64,000 nucleotides of DNA from Notamacropus eugenii (lineage: Eukaryota; Chordata; Mammalia; Diprotodontia; Macropodidae), in NCBI RefSeq assembly GCF_028372415.1, contig NC_092875.1:53322271-53386270 (forward strand), in the 5' to 3' direction. The notes below the pieces were generated by a model. That model saw only the letters and a program-made list of their open reading frames with translations. It searched no databases and was not told the DNA's origin. Below, piece by piece: positions 52,301-58,123 of the stretch (within the stretch, counting starts at the first letter, position 1; every line of letters starts with the position of its first letter). Position numbers and translations under genes: made by a program.

Positions 52301-55300
52301 AAAGGGTAAGTAATTCTGAGTTAGGAAGATTTTGTCTCACCCTTACCTGAAATGTGAACTTGCCCACTTAGACTGTAGCCGCGTCAGAATTATAACCCAG
52401 GACTTTTGATGACCACTTCTCTGGCCTTTCTCCTACACCAGTTAGAATAATGAGATATGATAGAATTCACATTTGTATGATGCTTTAAGATAGCAAAGTG
52501 CCATACAAATACCATTTAATCTATACAACAATCCTGAGAAGTGGGTGCTGTTATTCTCATTTCTTGCAAGTGAGGAAACTGAGGCAAGGAAAAGTTAAGT
52601 GACTTGTCCAGGGTCACATAGTAAGTCTGAAGCAGGATTTGGATTCAGATTTCACCAACTGGCCCTCATCTAGCAGCCTTCTGACATCTGTTCTATTTTG
52701 TGAGAGCTCGGCATGTCCAATAGTAGAGGCCAGCACTGTTCTTAGAACAGCCTCATGTGGGGAAGGCAGTGTGAGGTCATTCTAGGAGAGAGACTGCGTT
52801 AGGGGTGGTTTCACTGTTGTCTGACGCCTGCTGAGAGGCAGAGGGAAGAGGAGAGAACCTGCCTTCTCTTCAGGGCTGCACTTGAGAAGTGCTGGGAGGA
52901 TGTGAGGAAATAGGAATTGGTGGATGGGAGATATTCAAAGCCTGGAGAAGGAGCAGCTGCCTAAAGGGGGGGAGGCTTTGTTCTGGTGTACACAATCACC
53001 ATTTTGAGTTCCTAGAATTCTGTCTCTGAGAATGCCATTCTATAGGATTGCACCATCTCCCAGGTTAATCTCCTGGACTTCAAGAACGCTGGTTTGTCGG
53101 AACTAGGGGATCTTCGAGCTCCTTTGCCAAACACCCTTTTTGTATATTAGGAGGGTCCTGAGCACAGAGAGGCTGTGACTGTGGGCTCCCTGAGCCGTCT
53201 CCTCCATCCTCCCTTAGCATCCTGGGAATTCAGAAGTCTTTGTTTCTGGATTTTTTGTCTGATTTGTATGTTCAGCACCTGAGACCAGACCCCCTGAGCC
53301 ATAGCCCTTGAAAAACTGACCAGAAATTCAGTTCATTTCAGCAAATGTTTATCCAGGTACAGGGGATATAGAGAAATAAAGGACTGCCTGTGCCCTTGGA
53401 ACTTCCATCCTAGTAGGGATCACAACAGCATGTGCATAGACAAATAAATATAGACTTTCTACAGGGAGTAAAGTGAAGAGAGGGGATCGAGGAAGGCCTC
53501 TCATGAAAGTGGAGCTGAGGGGGGGATGGCATATTGAAAGACATGGGGACAGAGCATGAAGTATTCCTTAAGAGGTGACAGCAGGGCAGTCAGTGTAGCT
53601 GGAACACCAAAACCAACCGGAGCACCTGAAAGGACTAACCTTCGTCAGGTTAGACACAACAGGATCAACTCTCATTGCCACTCCTTGCTGCAGTAGCTGT
53701 CTTTGAACACTCAGTTTCTCAATTTTCCTCACTAGGACATATGACATAGCCTTCTAGGCTGTATTTCTTCCTGGGAGTCCAGTCCCTGGTGTGTACCCAG
53801 GTAATGGAGTAACTGAGGAGAGCATTCTAGTAGCTGGAGATAGGTAGAACAAAGTAATGGACATGCCATCTAGCCTCCTGGTCCTCAGTTTCTTCATTTA
53901 TAAAATGAAAGATTTGGACACAGGCATCTGAGTTCCCTTCCAGCTCTTAGATCTGTGATTCAAGACAACGGCAAACTCATTAATTCACTGGGCCTTGGCT
54001 GGACTTGAAAGCCAAATGTAAATTATGTACAATAAATTTCCAATAGTTCTACATTGGGAGCACAAAGATTCCCTCTGGCATCTGGGGGGTAGTGTGAGTG
54101 CAGCCTTGGGGTCTACCTCTGGTAGGAAAGCAGCACTGTATGGCTGTGTTCTGCAGTGATCCCAAACGTGTTTTTTCTAGTCCCTTATGGAACTGTAGAT
54201 GAGTTAGACTAACCAGAGGTGGGGAACCTTCAGCCTCAGGGCCACATGTGGCCCTCAAGGTCGTCAGGTGTAGCATTTTGACTGAGTACAAATTTTACAG
54301 AACAGATCCTTTGATGAAAGGGATTTGTTCTGTGAAGTTTGGATTTGGTCAAAGGGCCACACATGAGGACCTGGAGGGCCACATGTGACTGCGAGGCTGC
54401 AGGTTGCCCACCCTTGCAGCTGTTGCCCTTATCATTGTCTGCATGAAGCTGGCAAGAGAGCTTGCTTTGTTTTCCTAAATACATAAAACTCAAGAGCACC
54501 GGTTCTCCTGTTAACGTTAGATGTTCCCATACATCCTTTTGGCTTTTCACATGCGTTAATTCATTTTTCCAAAAGAAGGAGTTGGGCTAGACCTGTCCCG
54601 AGACTTGTCCCAGCTGTGGTATTTTGTGGTTCAGCTTCTTCTCAGTGGGAGTTACCATTGTTCTCTTAAGTGCTCTCTAAGATTTTGGATTCTCTCTTCT
54701 GGGCTCCCTCTCTCCTCATGGCAGTCTTTGTCTCTTTGCTTCTCCTTTGCTAGACCTCTTCTGTTGGTGGATAGATGTGGCTTTTGTAAGCTGGGTGCCT
54801 GTTGTGTTTGCTGGTCTTTGGGGCTTATTACTCCTGATACTGCAGAACTTAGTGACTGATTGCCTAGAGCACCACAGCATACTTTGGATCATTTCACCAA
54901 ATGCACAACTTCATGTTTAGCTAACATGCCACCCCTCCATCCACTCTCAGAACCTGGCAAAATCTTCCTCTTCTATTCTCCTCAGGGTTCTCTTTCTTTA
55001 GTTGGGAGAGGTTAGCATCCTTTGCACACTTGGTGATACCACTACCATGATCCCAGGAGGAAGGGTTCCCCAGGCCATAGCAAGGATCAGTTGAAGGAAC
55101 TGGGCTTGTTTAACCTTGAGAAGCAATAACTAGGTAAGGGAGAACAGGCACTCTTAACTATTTGAAGGGCTGGCCAAGGAAGAGGTAGAACAGGTTTCCA
55201 TCACTGGAGGTGTTCAAGTGGAAACTGGATGCCCATTTGTTGGGAATGTAGAATGATGATTGCACATATGTAACTGATATCTGATTACTTTATGTCTCAG

Positions 55301-55820
55301 GGAGAAGGGAGGGGAGGGTCGGAAGAAGGGAGAGAATTTTGAACTCAAATTAAAAAAAATGTTAAAAAATTTTTCACACATAATTGGGGGAAAAATAAAT
55401 TTTTTTTTTTAAAGAGAATGTTGTAGAGAGAATTGCTACTAGGTTACAGGTTGGACTACTTTAGAATTTCTTTTCAATTTCCACAGTCTGTCACAACCGT
55501 CCTTCAGGTCTCATGGGGTCTGATTTTACAACAGTAGGATTTTCGCTGGTCCACTCACACAAGCCTGTTTTTGCCACAGCACCTGCCACTTGGGTATGAA
55601 GCTGTGCACCTCCCCAGAACTGGTATTAGGAGCTTGAAGCAGAGCTCATCCATGTTTCTGGGAGAGGTTCCTGTTCTGAGTGTGCTTTCCTTTTCTCCAG
55701 GATAAAGTGTTGCGTCTTCTCTATGTTTGGGCCCTCTGTAGAGACCAGACTGAGCTCAACCCCTATGCAGCCTGGAGGCTGCTGGACATTTCTGCCTCAA
55801 GAACAGAGCAGGTTATCTGA
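22305..55820 (+). CDS. TIMM44: TIMM44, complete coding region (13 exons, 454 residues)
   Basis: TIMM44 is the peripheral inner-membrane subunit of the mitochondrial presequence import motor. It docks mtHsp70 (HSPA9) and its co-chaperones at the matrix side of the TIM23 channel. Thirteen GT-AG exons join in frame to 1,365 bases including the stop, close to the 452-residue human protein. In order, the protein has an Arg-rich mitochondrial presequence (MAVALMGGSCRCYR then RCFGSSIQLL), a charged coiled-coil-like N-terminal region (residues about 50-133), a P-loop-like GGEKLGQT at 168-175, and the C-terminal Tim44 domain (about residue 260 to the end) with GMGK-less but clear LAMGKMMEQGPVLIITFQAQ, WYQQWKDF and LYVWALCRDQ segments. 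Codon phases match at every junction. The residue matching human Pro308, reported altered in some oncocytic thyroid tumours, is Pro here. Introns are repeat-rich, and intron 3 to 4 and intron 7 to 8 regions are long because of LINE insertions. Confidence 0.97.
22740..22905 (+). repeat. MIR-type SINE at the edge of the CpG island
   Basis: MIR phrases CAGATGAGGAAACTGAGG, AGCCCAAGGTCACAC and CAGGATTAGAACCCAAG lie directly at the 3' edge of the TIMM44 CpG island. Confidence 0.75.
23100..23960 (+). repeat. CR1/L3 LINE fragments
   Basis: Broken sense L3/CR1 3' phrases: AAACTTCCTCAGAGTGATG and AATAGGCTGCCTGAGGAG near 23,345-23,385, GAGGTCCTTTGAGG near 23,490, AACATTGATAAGATGGA near 23,628 and a TGATTACAGTGGTTTCTTCT-type end near 23,930. 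The order suggests more than one copy. Confidence 0.6.
24220..24985 (+). repeat. MIR-type SINE fragments
   Basis: A weak MIR-like block lies at about 24,290-24,450. A better one at 24,850-24,985 has CTCATTTTATAGATGAAGAA, AATGAGGCCTAGA and CAAGGTCACACAGTC. The sequence between them is unassigned. Confidence 0.55.
25545..25567 (+). repeat. TIMM44: T23 homopolymer in the exon 2 polypyrimidine tract
   Basis: Uninterrupted run of 23 T ending 22 bp before the intron 1 acceptor AG. It may be the tail of an antisense retroposon or slippage. It forms part of the splice acceptor's pyrimidine tract. Confidence 0.9.
25590..25694 (+). CDS. TIMM44: TIMM44 exon 2
   Basis: Encodes residues 15-49, the rest of the presequence (RCFGSSIQLLSGWYP... 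ending RLELPL). Phase 0 at both ends, donor GTAAGT. It aligns with the human segment that begins RCLGSGIQFL and ends GGELPL, but the middle is poorly conserved, as is usual for presequences. Confidence 0.9.
25970..26410 (+). repeat. Ancient dispersed repeat (head segment and following part)
   Basis: Head phrase ATTCATTCAGCAAATACTAA followed by GTGCCTTTCATGTGCAGGGT and CCTGCCCTCACAGAGCTTAT, then a purine-rich part with AGGAGTAGCGTGAGAGAGG. Related to 38,210-39,180. Family uncertain. Confidence 0.45.
26525..27260 (+). repeat. MIR-like piece and ancient dispersed repeat
   Basis: A MIR-like stretch at 26,525-26,610 (TTACAGCTGGAAGGGAATG, CCTCATTTTGCAGG) is followed by dispersed-repeat text: CAACAAATATTAAGCACTTG, a CCTTCCCTTGCAAAGCTTTTG segment near 26,915 and a purine-rich block to 27,260. 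Confidence 0.4.
27560..28560 (+). repeat. CR1/L3 LINE with reverse-transcriptase remnant
   Basis: The 27,590-27,735 segment translates to WREISSGVPP followed by FIYLDNQIDGVFI, a decayed form of the CR1/L3 RT region SGVPQGSVLGP...INDLD. Sense 3' phrases follow in order: GAGTATTGTGTTCTCTTCTG near 28,080, GTCCAGAGGAGTGCAAAG near 28,147, ATATTTGAAGGCTGTCATGT near 28,260, AATTTAGACTTAATGTAAGG near 28,362 and GAATTAGATGACTTCTGACA near 28,512. The element is dead, with frameshifts. Confidence 0.75.
28600..28790 (+). repeat. MIR/THER1-type SINE
   Basis: TAGAAGGGACCTTTAAGATC, TTTTTATAGATGGGCAAACT and GTGACTTGCCTAAGGTCA are MIR-family phrases. Confidence 0.65.
29247..29375 (+). repeat. Polypyrimidine tract with (GCCCT)6 pentanucleotide repeat
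   Basis: CTCC-type polypyrimidine runs precede six perfect GCCCT units at 29,306-29,335 plus one imperfect unit, followed by a CT run. The opposite-strand frame rich in Gly-Arg-Ala-Gly-Gln is a translation of this repeat and not a gene. Confidence 0.9.
29378..29655 (+). repeat. Marsupial tRNA-derived SINE with RTE-type tail, degenerate
   Basis: SINE phrases AGCAGCTAGATGGTACC, GGTCCTGGAGTCAGGAAGAC, GTTTGCCTCAGTTTCCTCAT, AAATGGGGTCATGAAGAATG. Same family as the better copy at 45,046-45,284. It lies inside the L2 fragment. Confidence 0.7.
30030..30600 (+). repeat. CR1/L3 LINE fragment, very degenerate
   Basis: Weak L3/CR1 likeness: AATGTAAAATCCTGCATTTA near 30,200, TCTGGTTTCCAGAACAAAGG region and GGTCAGTTCTGGACACTCTT near 30,467. 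Low confidence in the boundaries. Confidence 0.4.
30673..30843 (+). CDS. TIMM44: TIMM44 exon 3
   Basis: Encodes residues 50-106, including SSGSRKSFLSGLIENIKQEL and the charged helical KFRDEAKKLEESDALQEARR. This is the start of the mature protein and of the mtHsp70-binding, coiled-coil-like region. Phase 0, donor GTAAGT. Very close to the human exon. Confidence 0.97.
30844..32308. other. TIMM44: TIMM44 intron 3
   Basis: A MIR-type SINE lies at about 30,905-31,115 (CACAGAATGTCAGAGCTAAA and CTGAACCTAGGACTCCTGGC). The rest is unassigned, with no further exon. Confidence 0.75.
32309..32389 (+). CDS. TIMM44: TIMM44 exon 4
   Basis: Encodes residues 107-133 (KSIESETVKTSEVIRKKIG then TFTDTVKE). Phase 0, donor GTAAGA. 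Aligns to human KTIESETVRTSEVLRKKLG. Confidence 0.96.
32390..33873. other. TIMM44: TIMM44 intron 4 with two L2 fragments
   Basis: L2 3' fragments in sense orientation lie at about 32,500-32,940 (AGAGTGTAAGCTCCTTGAGG, GAATAAATAAAT end) and 33,150-33,355 (AAAGGCTTTCCTGATTTTCC, GTGTTTAATAAATACCTGTT). A polypyrimidine run separates them at 33,086-33,152. The rest is unassigned. Confidence 0.7.
33874..34023 (+). CDS. TIMM44: TIMM44 exon 5
   Basis: Encodes residues 134-183, from SLDEVSKSDLGRKIAEGIG to AFRMISQ. It contains GGEKLGQT (168-175), the segment listed as a putative nucleotide-binding site in human, where GGEKLGRT is found. A true Walker A would need Lys at position 174. Phase 0, donor GTAAGC. 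Confidence 0.97.
34024..34756. other. TIMM44: TIMM44 intron 5
   Basis: A MIR-type fragment lies at about 34,080-34,205 (TGTAGCTGGAAAGAGTCC, AGAGATGAGGAAGCAGGGTC). The rest is unassigned. Confidence 0.7.
34757..34896 (+). CDS. TIMM44: TIMM44 exon 6
   Basis: Encodes residues 184-229 and two bases of Lys230: GIESVKKELDKNILGQKGTY then RRPERLRKRTELSGEKLNQD. Ends in phase 2 at AA|GTAGGT. A second GT four bases on (GTATTT) would break the frame with exon 7. Basic and conserved with human. Confidence 0.96.
34897..35652. other. TIMM44: TIMM44 intron 6
   Basis: MIR-type SINE at about 35,176-35,335 (GATCATAGGATCTAGAAGAT, GAGCTGGGATTTGACTTTGG). Nothing else recognised. Confidence 0.7.
35653..35738 (+). 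CDS. TIMM44: TIMM44 exon 7
   Basis: Completes Lys230 and encodes residues 231-258 plus one base: EAMGVVLHKDSKWYQQWKDF then KDNNVVLN. This is the hallmark start of the membrane-proximal, conserved C-terminal part. Donor GTAAGT. Very close to human. Confidence 0.97.
35830..36145 (+). repeat. CR1/L3 LINE fragment
   Basis: CCAGGTATAGGCCTGGTCCC, TATCAGGGACTTGGAGAAAG, CTGGGGATTTCACTAGCCCA and GAGTCATAGGGCAGCCAGGA follow the order of an L3/CR1 ORF2 end and 3' region. It runs straight into the RTE-like LINE. Confidence 0.6.
36145..37830 (+). repeat. RTE-like LINE with decayed reverse transcriptase
   Basis: Sense-strand frames carry a recognisable LINE RT series. First comes IPQEFKDASIVHL near 36,255. 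MVFAAQELQEKCQEYNRGLH and a decayed F/Y-LTK-F segment follow at 36,463-36,570. Next are LGCVLAPMLFSVMF at 36,708-36,750, NCVLSAASEAEVQQSM at 36,898-36,945 (in place of ADDC) and YACETWTVHQCHAKKLNRFR near 37,247-37,310. The 3' end has GGTCCTCTTCAAGCACCAAG and ends in an ACAACAACCAGCC run. Several frameshifts and stops make it inactive. Assignment to RTE rather than another clade is from memory of the family. Confidence 0.75.
38210..39290 (+). repeat. Ancient long dispersed repeat, internally deleted
   Basis: Segments of a high-copy mammalian repeat appear in consensus order: GTGCCAAGCACTAGGGACAC (head), TTTGAACCCCAAACACAGGA, AGAACCCTGTGGGCCACCCA, GTAGTGTCCTGAAAATCTAG and TAGTGTCAAAGGCTGCCAAA, ending near GGCAACTTTGGGGGGAGCAG. 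Another head begins near 39,215. I cannot name the family with confidence. Confidence 0.5.
40334..40426 (+). CDS. TIMM44: TIMM44 exon 8
   Basis: Completes Arg259 and encodes residues 260-289 plus one base: FFEMKMKYDESNNIFIRIFR then AATDKVVGTV. The second half differs from human (AFIRASRALTDKVTDLLG) more than neighbouring exons do. Donor GTAAGC, phase 1. Confidence 0.94.
40613..40737 (+). CDS. TIMM44: TIMM44 exon 9
   Basis: Completes Gly290 and encodes residues 291-331: ALFSKTEMSKVLTEILKVDP then TFDKDKFLQQCEQDIIPNVL and Glu. Start of the folded Tim44 domain. Pro310 corresponds to human Pro308. Phase 0 end, donor GTAGGT. Confidence 0.97.
40738..42372. other. TIMM44: TIMM44 intron 9
   Basis: Mostly unassigned. 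It has a weak MIR-like stretch at about 41,150-41,260 and a GT-rich microsatellite at 41,875-41,915. No further exon recognised. Confidence 0.6.
42373..42423 (+). CDS. TIMM44: TIMM44 exon 10
   Basis: Short 51-bp exon for residues 332-348, AMTTGELDILKDWCYEA, nearly identical to human AMISGELDILKDWCYEA. Phase 0, donor GTAAGT, acceptor TTTTTCAG. Confidence 0.97.
42580..43000 (+). repeat. CR1/L3 LINE 3' fragment
   Basis: Ends with GGGAAGTCCTCAAGCAGAGG and GACTAGATGGCCTCCAAGAT, the L3/CR1 3' end. Earlier TTGAGGTTGTTTAGCTTGGG belongs to the same region. Confidence 0.65.
43380..43800 (+). repeat. L2 LINE 3' fragment
   Basis: CTCCTAAAGCACAGATTTGA, CATGTCATTCAGCTAGTCAG and AGAATGTAAGCCCCTGTGGG are L2 phrases in order. 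The open frame at 43,382-43,750 lies inside this old repeat. Confidence 0.6.
45011..45480 (+). repeat. MIR CORE-SINE split by a younger SINE
   Basis: MIR head (AACATTTATATAGTGTTTAC, TGTGCCAG) ends at 45,045 and resumes at 45,286 with TGCCAGACACTGCTGAATGC, continuing through GAACCCTGGGAGTTAGGTGC and GGCCAAATTTGAACTCAGG to about 45,480. Confidence 0.8.
45046..45284 (+). mobile_element. Marsupial tRNA-derived SINE with RTE-type tail
   Basis: Well preserved copy: CTAGGCAGCACAGATAGAAT, GAGTTCAAATCTAGCCTCAT, TGTGTGACCCTGGGCAAGTC, GGAGAAGGAAATGGCAAACT, AAATGGGGTCACGAAAAGTC and the final ACTGAACAACAACAAC. TGCCAG flanks it on both sides (45,040-45,045 and 45,286-45,291) as a target-site duplication. 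The tail resembles the RTE LINE at 36,145-37,830, its likely source of enzymes. Confidence 0.8.
45545..45740 (+). repeat. L2 LINE fragment
   Basis: Pyrimidine-rich text resembling the L2 3' region (GGCTCCCCAGTTTAGCCTCA, TGTATTTCATCCTACTCAGC). Moderate to low confidence. Confidence 0.4.
46271..46360 (+). CDS. TIMM44: TIMM44 exon 11
   Basis: Encodes residues 349-378: MYNQVALPIYEAQSVGLQLH then SKVLDISNVD. Human has TYSQLAHPIQQAKALGLQFH and SRILDIDNVD, so this part of the Tim44 domain is less conserved. Phase 0, donor GTGAGT, acceptor TTCTTGCAG. Confidence 0.95.
46444..46590 (+). mobile_element. hAT-type MITE, copy 1
   Basis: Ends CAGGGGATCTTCACC and GGTTAAGAACAGCTAG form diverged terminal inverted repeats (consensus CAGGGGTTCTTAACC). 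Internal phrases ATCTGTGAACTTGTTTTTGT and TTCACCAGACTTCCTAAAGG. About 147 bp, non-coding. A same-family copy lies inverted at 47,660. Confidence 0.65.
46790..46915 (+). repeat. CR1/L3 LINE 3' end
   Basis: GATTCTTGCTTAGATCGGAG, TTGGATTAGATTTCCTCAGA and GGTCCCTTCCGCCTCTACAA match the L3/CR1 terminal region. Confidence 0.65.
47660..47813 (-). mobile_element. hAT-type MITE, copy 2, inverted
   Basis: CAGGGATCCTTAATTG at one end and GGGTTAAAAGCACCTA at the other. The internal CTAGTGAAGTCTATAGACCC is the reverse complement counterpart of the same segment in copy 1. The two copies face each other 1.07 kb apart in TIMM44 intron 11. Confidence 0.65.
48876..48986 (+). CDS. TIMM44: TIMM44 exon 12
   Basis: Encodes residues 379-415: LAMGKMMEQGPVLIITFQAQ then MVMVVRNPKGELVEGDP, the central beta-strands of the Tim44 domain, almost identical to human. 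Phase 0, donor GTGAGT, acceptor TTTACTGCAG. Confidence 0.98.
50665..51245 (+). repeat. MIR/THER1-type SINE fragments (three)
   Basis: 50,665-50,760 (GGGATCATAGATGTAGAGCA, TCTAGTCCAATACCCTCATT), 50,845-51,010 (TTTTAGAGCTAGAAGGGACT, GAAACTGAGGCTGATAG) and 51,170-51,245 (ATGAGGAAACTGAGACCCAA). Confidence 0.7.
51600..52250 (-). repeat. L1 LINE 3' region, antisense
   Basis: GTTTTAATTTGCATTTCTCT, TTTTCTACAATGGTTAAACC and GGTCAAAGGATACAATTTCA are reverse complements of L1 ORF2-end/3' phrases. Open frames in this T-rich stretch on the + strand are not genes. Confidence 0.65.
52445..52700 (+). repeat. MIR/THER1-type CORE-SINE
   Basis: AGATAGCAAAGTGCCATACA, GTGGGTGCTGTTATTCTCAT, GAGGAAACTGAGGCAAGGA and GTGACTTGTCCAGGGTCACA in consensus order. 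Confidence 0.8.
53330..53600 (+). repeat. Ancient dispersed repeat fragment
   Basis: TTTCAGCAAATGTTTATCCA, CTGCCTGTGCCCTTGGAACT and AGGAAGGCCTCTCATGAAAG resemble the same family as 38,210-39,180. Confidence 0.4.
53868..53965 (+). repeat. MIR-type SINE 3' piece
   Basis: CCTCAGTTTCTTCATTTATA and GTTCCCTTCCAGCTCTTAGA match the MIR-family 3' part. Confidence 0.65.
54214..54416. mobile_element. Palindromic hAT-type MITE, full length
   Basis: About 203 bp with terminal inverted repeats CAGAGGTGGGGAACC and GGTTGCCCACCCTTG. GGCCACATGTGGCCC lies inside the left arm and GGGCCACATGTGAC inside the right arm. The centre is a hairpin around ACAGAACAGATCC / GGGATTTGTTCTGT. No clean 8-bp target duplication is visible. 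The related half copy is at 62,319-62,439. Confidence 0.7.
55080..55250 (+). repeat. CR1/L3 LINE 3' fragment
   Basis: CAGTTGAAGGAACTGGGCTT, TATTTGAAGGGCTGGCCAAG, CATCACTGGAGGTGTTCAAG and AAACTGGATGCCCATTTGTT follow the L3/CR1 order. Confidence 0.75.
55255..55410 (+). repeat. L1 LINE 3' tail
   Basis: GCACATATGTAACTGATATC, GGGAGGGGAGGGTCGG and GAGAATTTTGAACTCAAA, then an AT-rich end with AATTGGGGGAAAAATAAA. Same tail type as 1-545. Confidence 0.65.
55701..55820 (+). CDS. TIMM44: TIMM44 exon 13 (terminal coding)
   Basis: Encodes residues 416-454, DKVLRLLYVWALCRDQTELN then PYAAWRLLDISASRTEQVI, and the TGA stop. The human end is SASSTEQIL. Acceptor TTCTCCAG. Confidence 0.98.
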   Translation, partial: DKVLRLLYVWALCRDQTELNPYAAWRLLDISASRTEQVI

Positions 55821-56808
55821 AGACAGCTGTCGGGGGCCTGCTGGATTGTGCTTTGCCGCCCTCCCAGTGAGGGCCCCACTACTGCCAGAAGCTTCAGGAT
55901 GCAAGACCACTCGGCTCCTGCAGGGTGCTTTGTGACCGCCCTCCTCTTTCCAGGATCCAGTATGAAAGGAGGGGGCGAGGAAAGACTGGGTACTGGATAA
56001 GATAAAGACATGAGAAATTTCCCCTCGGGAAGTGCAGTTGTCTAGGGAGGAGGGGTGGTGTTGAGGACATGGTTACTATGAGCAGGGTAACTCATGGGGT
56101 CCCAGGTTTATAAGGTTAAGACTGTCACAGAAGATCTCCCCTCCCCCCAAGAAACTTGAGGCCTGGTACGCTGTTTTCTCCATCTTTCCTTCATTGGACC
56201 TGATAGATGGATCCAGAGAGCATCTCTACCTTGGCCTGCTGCCTAGAGACCTTTCCTTCTCTCCCCATCCTCTCCCCTTCCACCCACAGGCCAGTTGGTC
56301 AGTAACAGAAGCCAGATTGGGTGCCAAAAGTCCTGCAGAGGCTCAGGAGCTGGGCATCCCCAAACTAAAGTGAACTGAGGTCCCTAGACACAAAGCTTGC
56401 TGAAGCAGTTGTGGGGGAGGGGGGAGTGTTGGGGGTGATGAGTGGAGCACAAGTCCTTAGGAGGAGGCAGAGGGGGGCAGTGGTACCCTGCTTGGTCCTG
56501 TGCAGTGGGACCTGTATCTTGTGTCTACTACCTGCACATACAACTTCCCCTAGACCTGGCAGCCTTGGAGTCTTGGAGGGGTCTTGAGGGACAGAGCCCA
56601 GTGCTGGCTCCACCCCTCTGTGGCCTCAGTTATCCCTCCTCTTCTCTGGTGAAGGGGTGCCCTCCTTCCCAGGTGCCTCCATCTGTGGCATGAAATCAGC
56701 CAAGTTATACTAGGGCCTTTTTAAAAATAACAAAACATGAATGTCTTTCATTTCTGTACATACTGCCTGAAGATTTGAAAATAATAAAATGCCAAATTGA
56801 ATAGCAAA
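55821..56808 (+). other. TIMM44: TIMM44 3' untranslated region
   Basis: About 1 kb, from the stop to roughly 20 bp past the AATAAA at 56,783-56,788. GC-rich first part and free of clear repeats. No regulatory element was recognised. Open frames on either strand are unsupported. Confidence 0.8.
56783..56788 (+). promoter_or_regulatory. TIMM44: TIMM44 poly(A) signal AATAAA
   Basis: Canonical hexamer in AAAATAATAAAATGCC, followed by AT-rich sequence and a short GTGTTCC element near 56,812. It is the first AATAAA after the stop codon. Confidence 0.8.
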
Positions 56809-57737
56809 TAGTGTTCCTGAATTTACTTGGACTGTCAGGGGTTAGTTGAATCAGCCACTACCTGGGGGATCGGGGGAAGGGAGGGAGGAGGTGTAGAGTG
56901 TGTTGGACAAGCAGTTTGCTTCTCAGACTTCCCCAGGACTCGAAGGCAGTTGGAGAAACGGCAGCTGGAGGCTTGGGATTCATTGTCTAGTTCCCTACAA
57001 CAGAGCCAGCTTCTTGCTGAGAAAGGAATGGGGTCAGTGGGCCAGGCCATAGTGAGACTGCCAGAAGATCTAGTCCCTGGATGGGATGGCTTGAGCCCCA
57101 AGGGTAGGGAGCCAGATTAGACCCAGGTTGGAAAGGAAGTCACTGGCCTGTACCCAGGGGCAGAAGGGGCTGTAACTCCAAGCCCTTCCTCTAGCTTCCT
57201 CTACTCTCAGTGAATATGGTTCTACTTCTGGATATGAAGAATTTCAGGGTTCAGCCTGAATCTCCTTGGATCCAGAAGGAATCACCCTCCCCAGAGAAAA
57301 GTTTTCATACATACGCCAAGCCTTTGGTTGCTTCTCCACGGATGATTTCAATTGCTGGGCACAAAAGGTTCCAAATGTCAGGAGGTGTGGGCCCAGGCCG
57401 AGGTGAGGGAACACCCCTCCCTCTTTCCTGAGCCTAAAGGGAAGGGATGGTGAGACCCTGAGCATGTCCCTCCACTTGGCCTTTGCCAAGGAGTAAGGGG
57501 TGAGAGGTTAAAAGGGATGAGGGTAAGGGGCTTGCGGCGGAAGAGTGAGATCTCTATCCCTTCTGCGCCCTCCAGAGTCTGGAATTTGGGGCCTAGGATG
57601 GGGTGGGCATTGGGGCTGGGCAGAGTCGGGATGGGGTCTGCGGGACGGGAGAGGGAGCGAGTCTTAGAGCCAGACGTGCTCAGGGTCTCCCCACAGGGAG
57701 CCAAATGCGATCATGTTAGGGGAGAAGGGGAGGCGAA
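56809..57737. other. Short intergenic region TIMM44-CTXN1
   Basis: About 1 kb of increasing GC content between the TIMM44 poly(A) site and the CTXN1 promoter. Open frames (for example 56,827-57,120 and 57,378-57,704 minus) show no recognisable protein. Confidence 0.55.
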
Positions 57738-57860
57738 GGAGTAAGCATTTATGTAACTCCTACTACGTGCCAGACCCTGTGGGGTGATTCAAATACTGGC
57801 TGCTCACAGCCTCCCCATTTTACAGCTGAGGAAACTGAGGCAGACCAAGGAAGGTTCCGG
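57738..57860 (+). repeat. MIR-type SINE at the edge of the CTXN1 CpG island
   Basis: AGTAAGCATTTATGTAACTC, ACGTGCCAGACCCTGTG, CCCCATTTTACAGCTGAGG and AAACTGAGGCAGACCAAGGA are consecutive MIR phrases. It ends where CpG density rises. Confidence 0.8.
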
Positions 57861-58109
57861 GGTCGGGGTTGTGAACTCGGGCCTGACTCGCCGCGCCATC
57901 GGGCTGGGGGGTTTGCCTGGAGACGGAGGGGGCGGCGGGGCGGCCAGAGAAGCGGGGGCCCGGCCTGGGATCCACAGCGCCAAGGTGGGGGGACCCCGGG
58001 CAGCCACTCCCGGGACAGGGCCGCCCGGCCCGCAAGGAGTTAAGGGGCCGGGCGGGGGAGCCCGCCCCCTCCCCCGCTCCTCGGGGCTCCTGGCGGCGGC
58101 CCCGCCTCC

Positions 58110-58123
58110 GTCGCCATGGGAAC
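58110..58123. promoter_or_regulatory. CTXN1: X-box-like (RFX-type) palindrome
   Basis: GTCGCCATGGGAAC matches the RFX consensus GTNRCCNNRGYAAC at all fixed positions but one (G for Y). It lies about 170 bp upstream of the proposed first-exon donor. RFX factors regulate many neuronal and ciliary genes. Confidence 0.45.

Larger units (their letters stand above)
48987..55700. other. TIMM44: TIMM44 intron 12
   Basis: The longest intron, 6.7 kb. It holds an antisense L1, MIR pieces, an ancient repeat, a palindromic hAT MITE, CR1 and an L1 tail. The stretches 48,987-50,660 and 52,700-53,330 are unassigned. No additional exon was recognised. Confidence 0.75.

Noticed and set aside
51239-52309. Cluster of + strand frames, rich in Phe, Ser and Tyr
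   Set aside because: T-rich sequence including an antisense L1. No conserved protein is visible.
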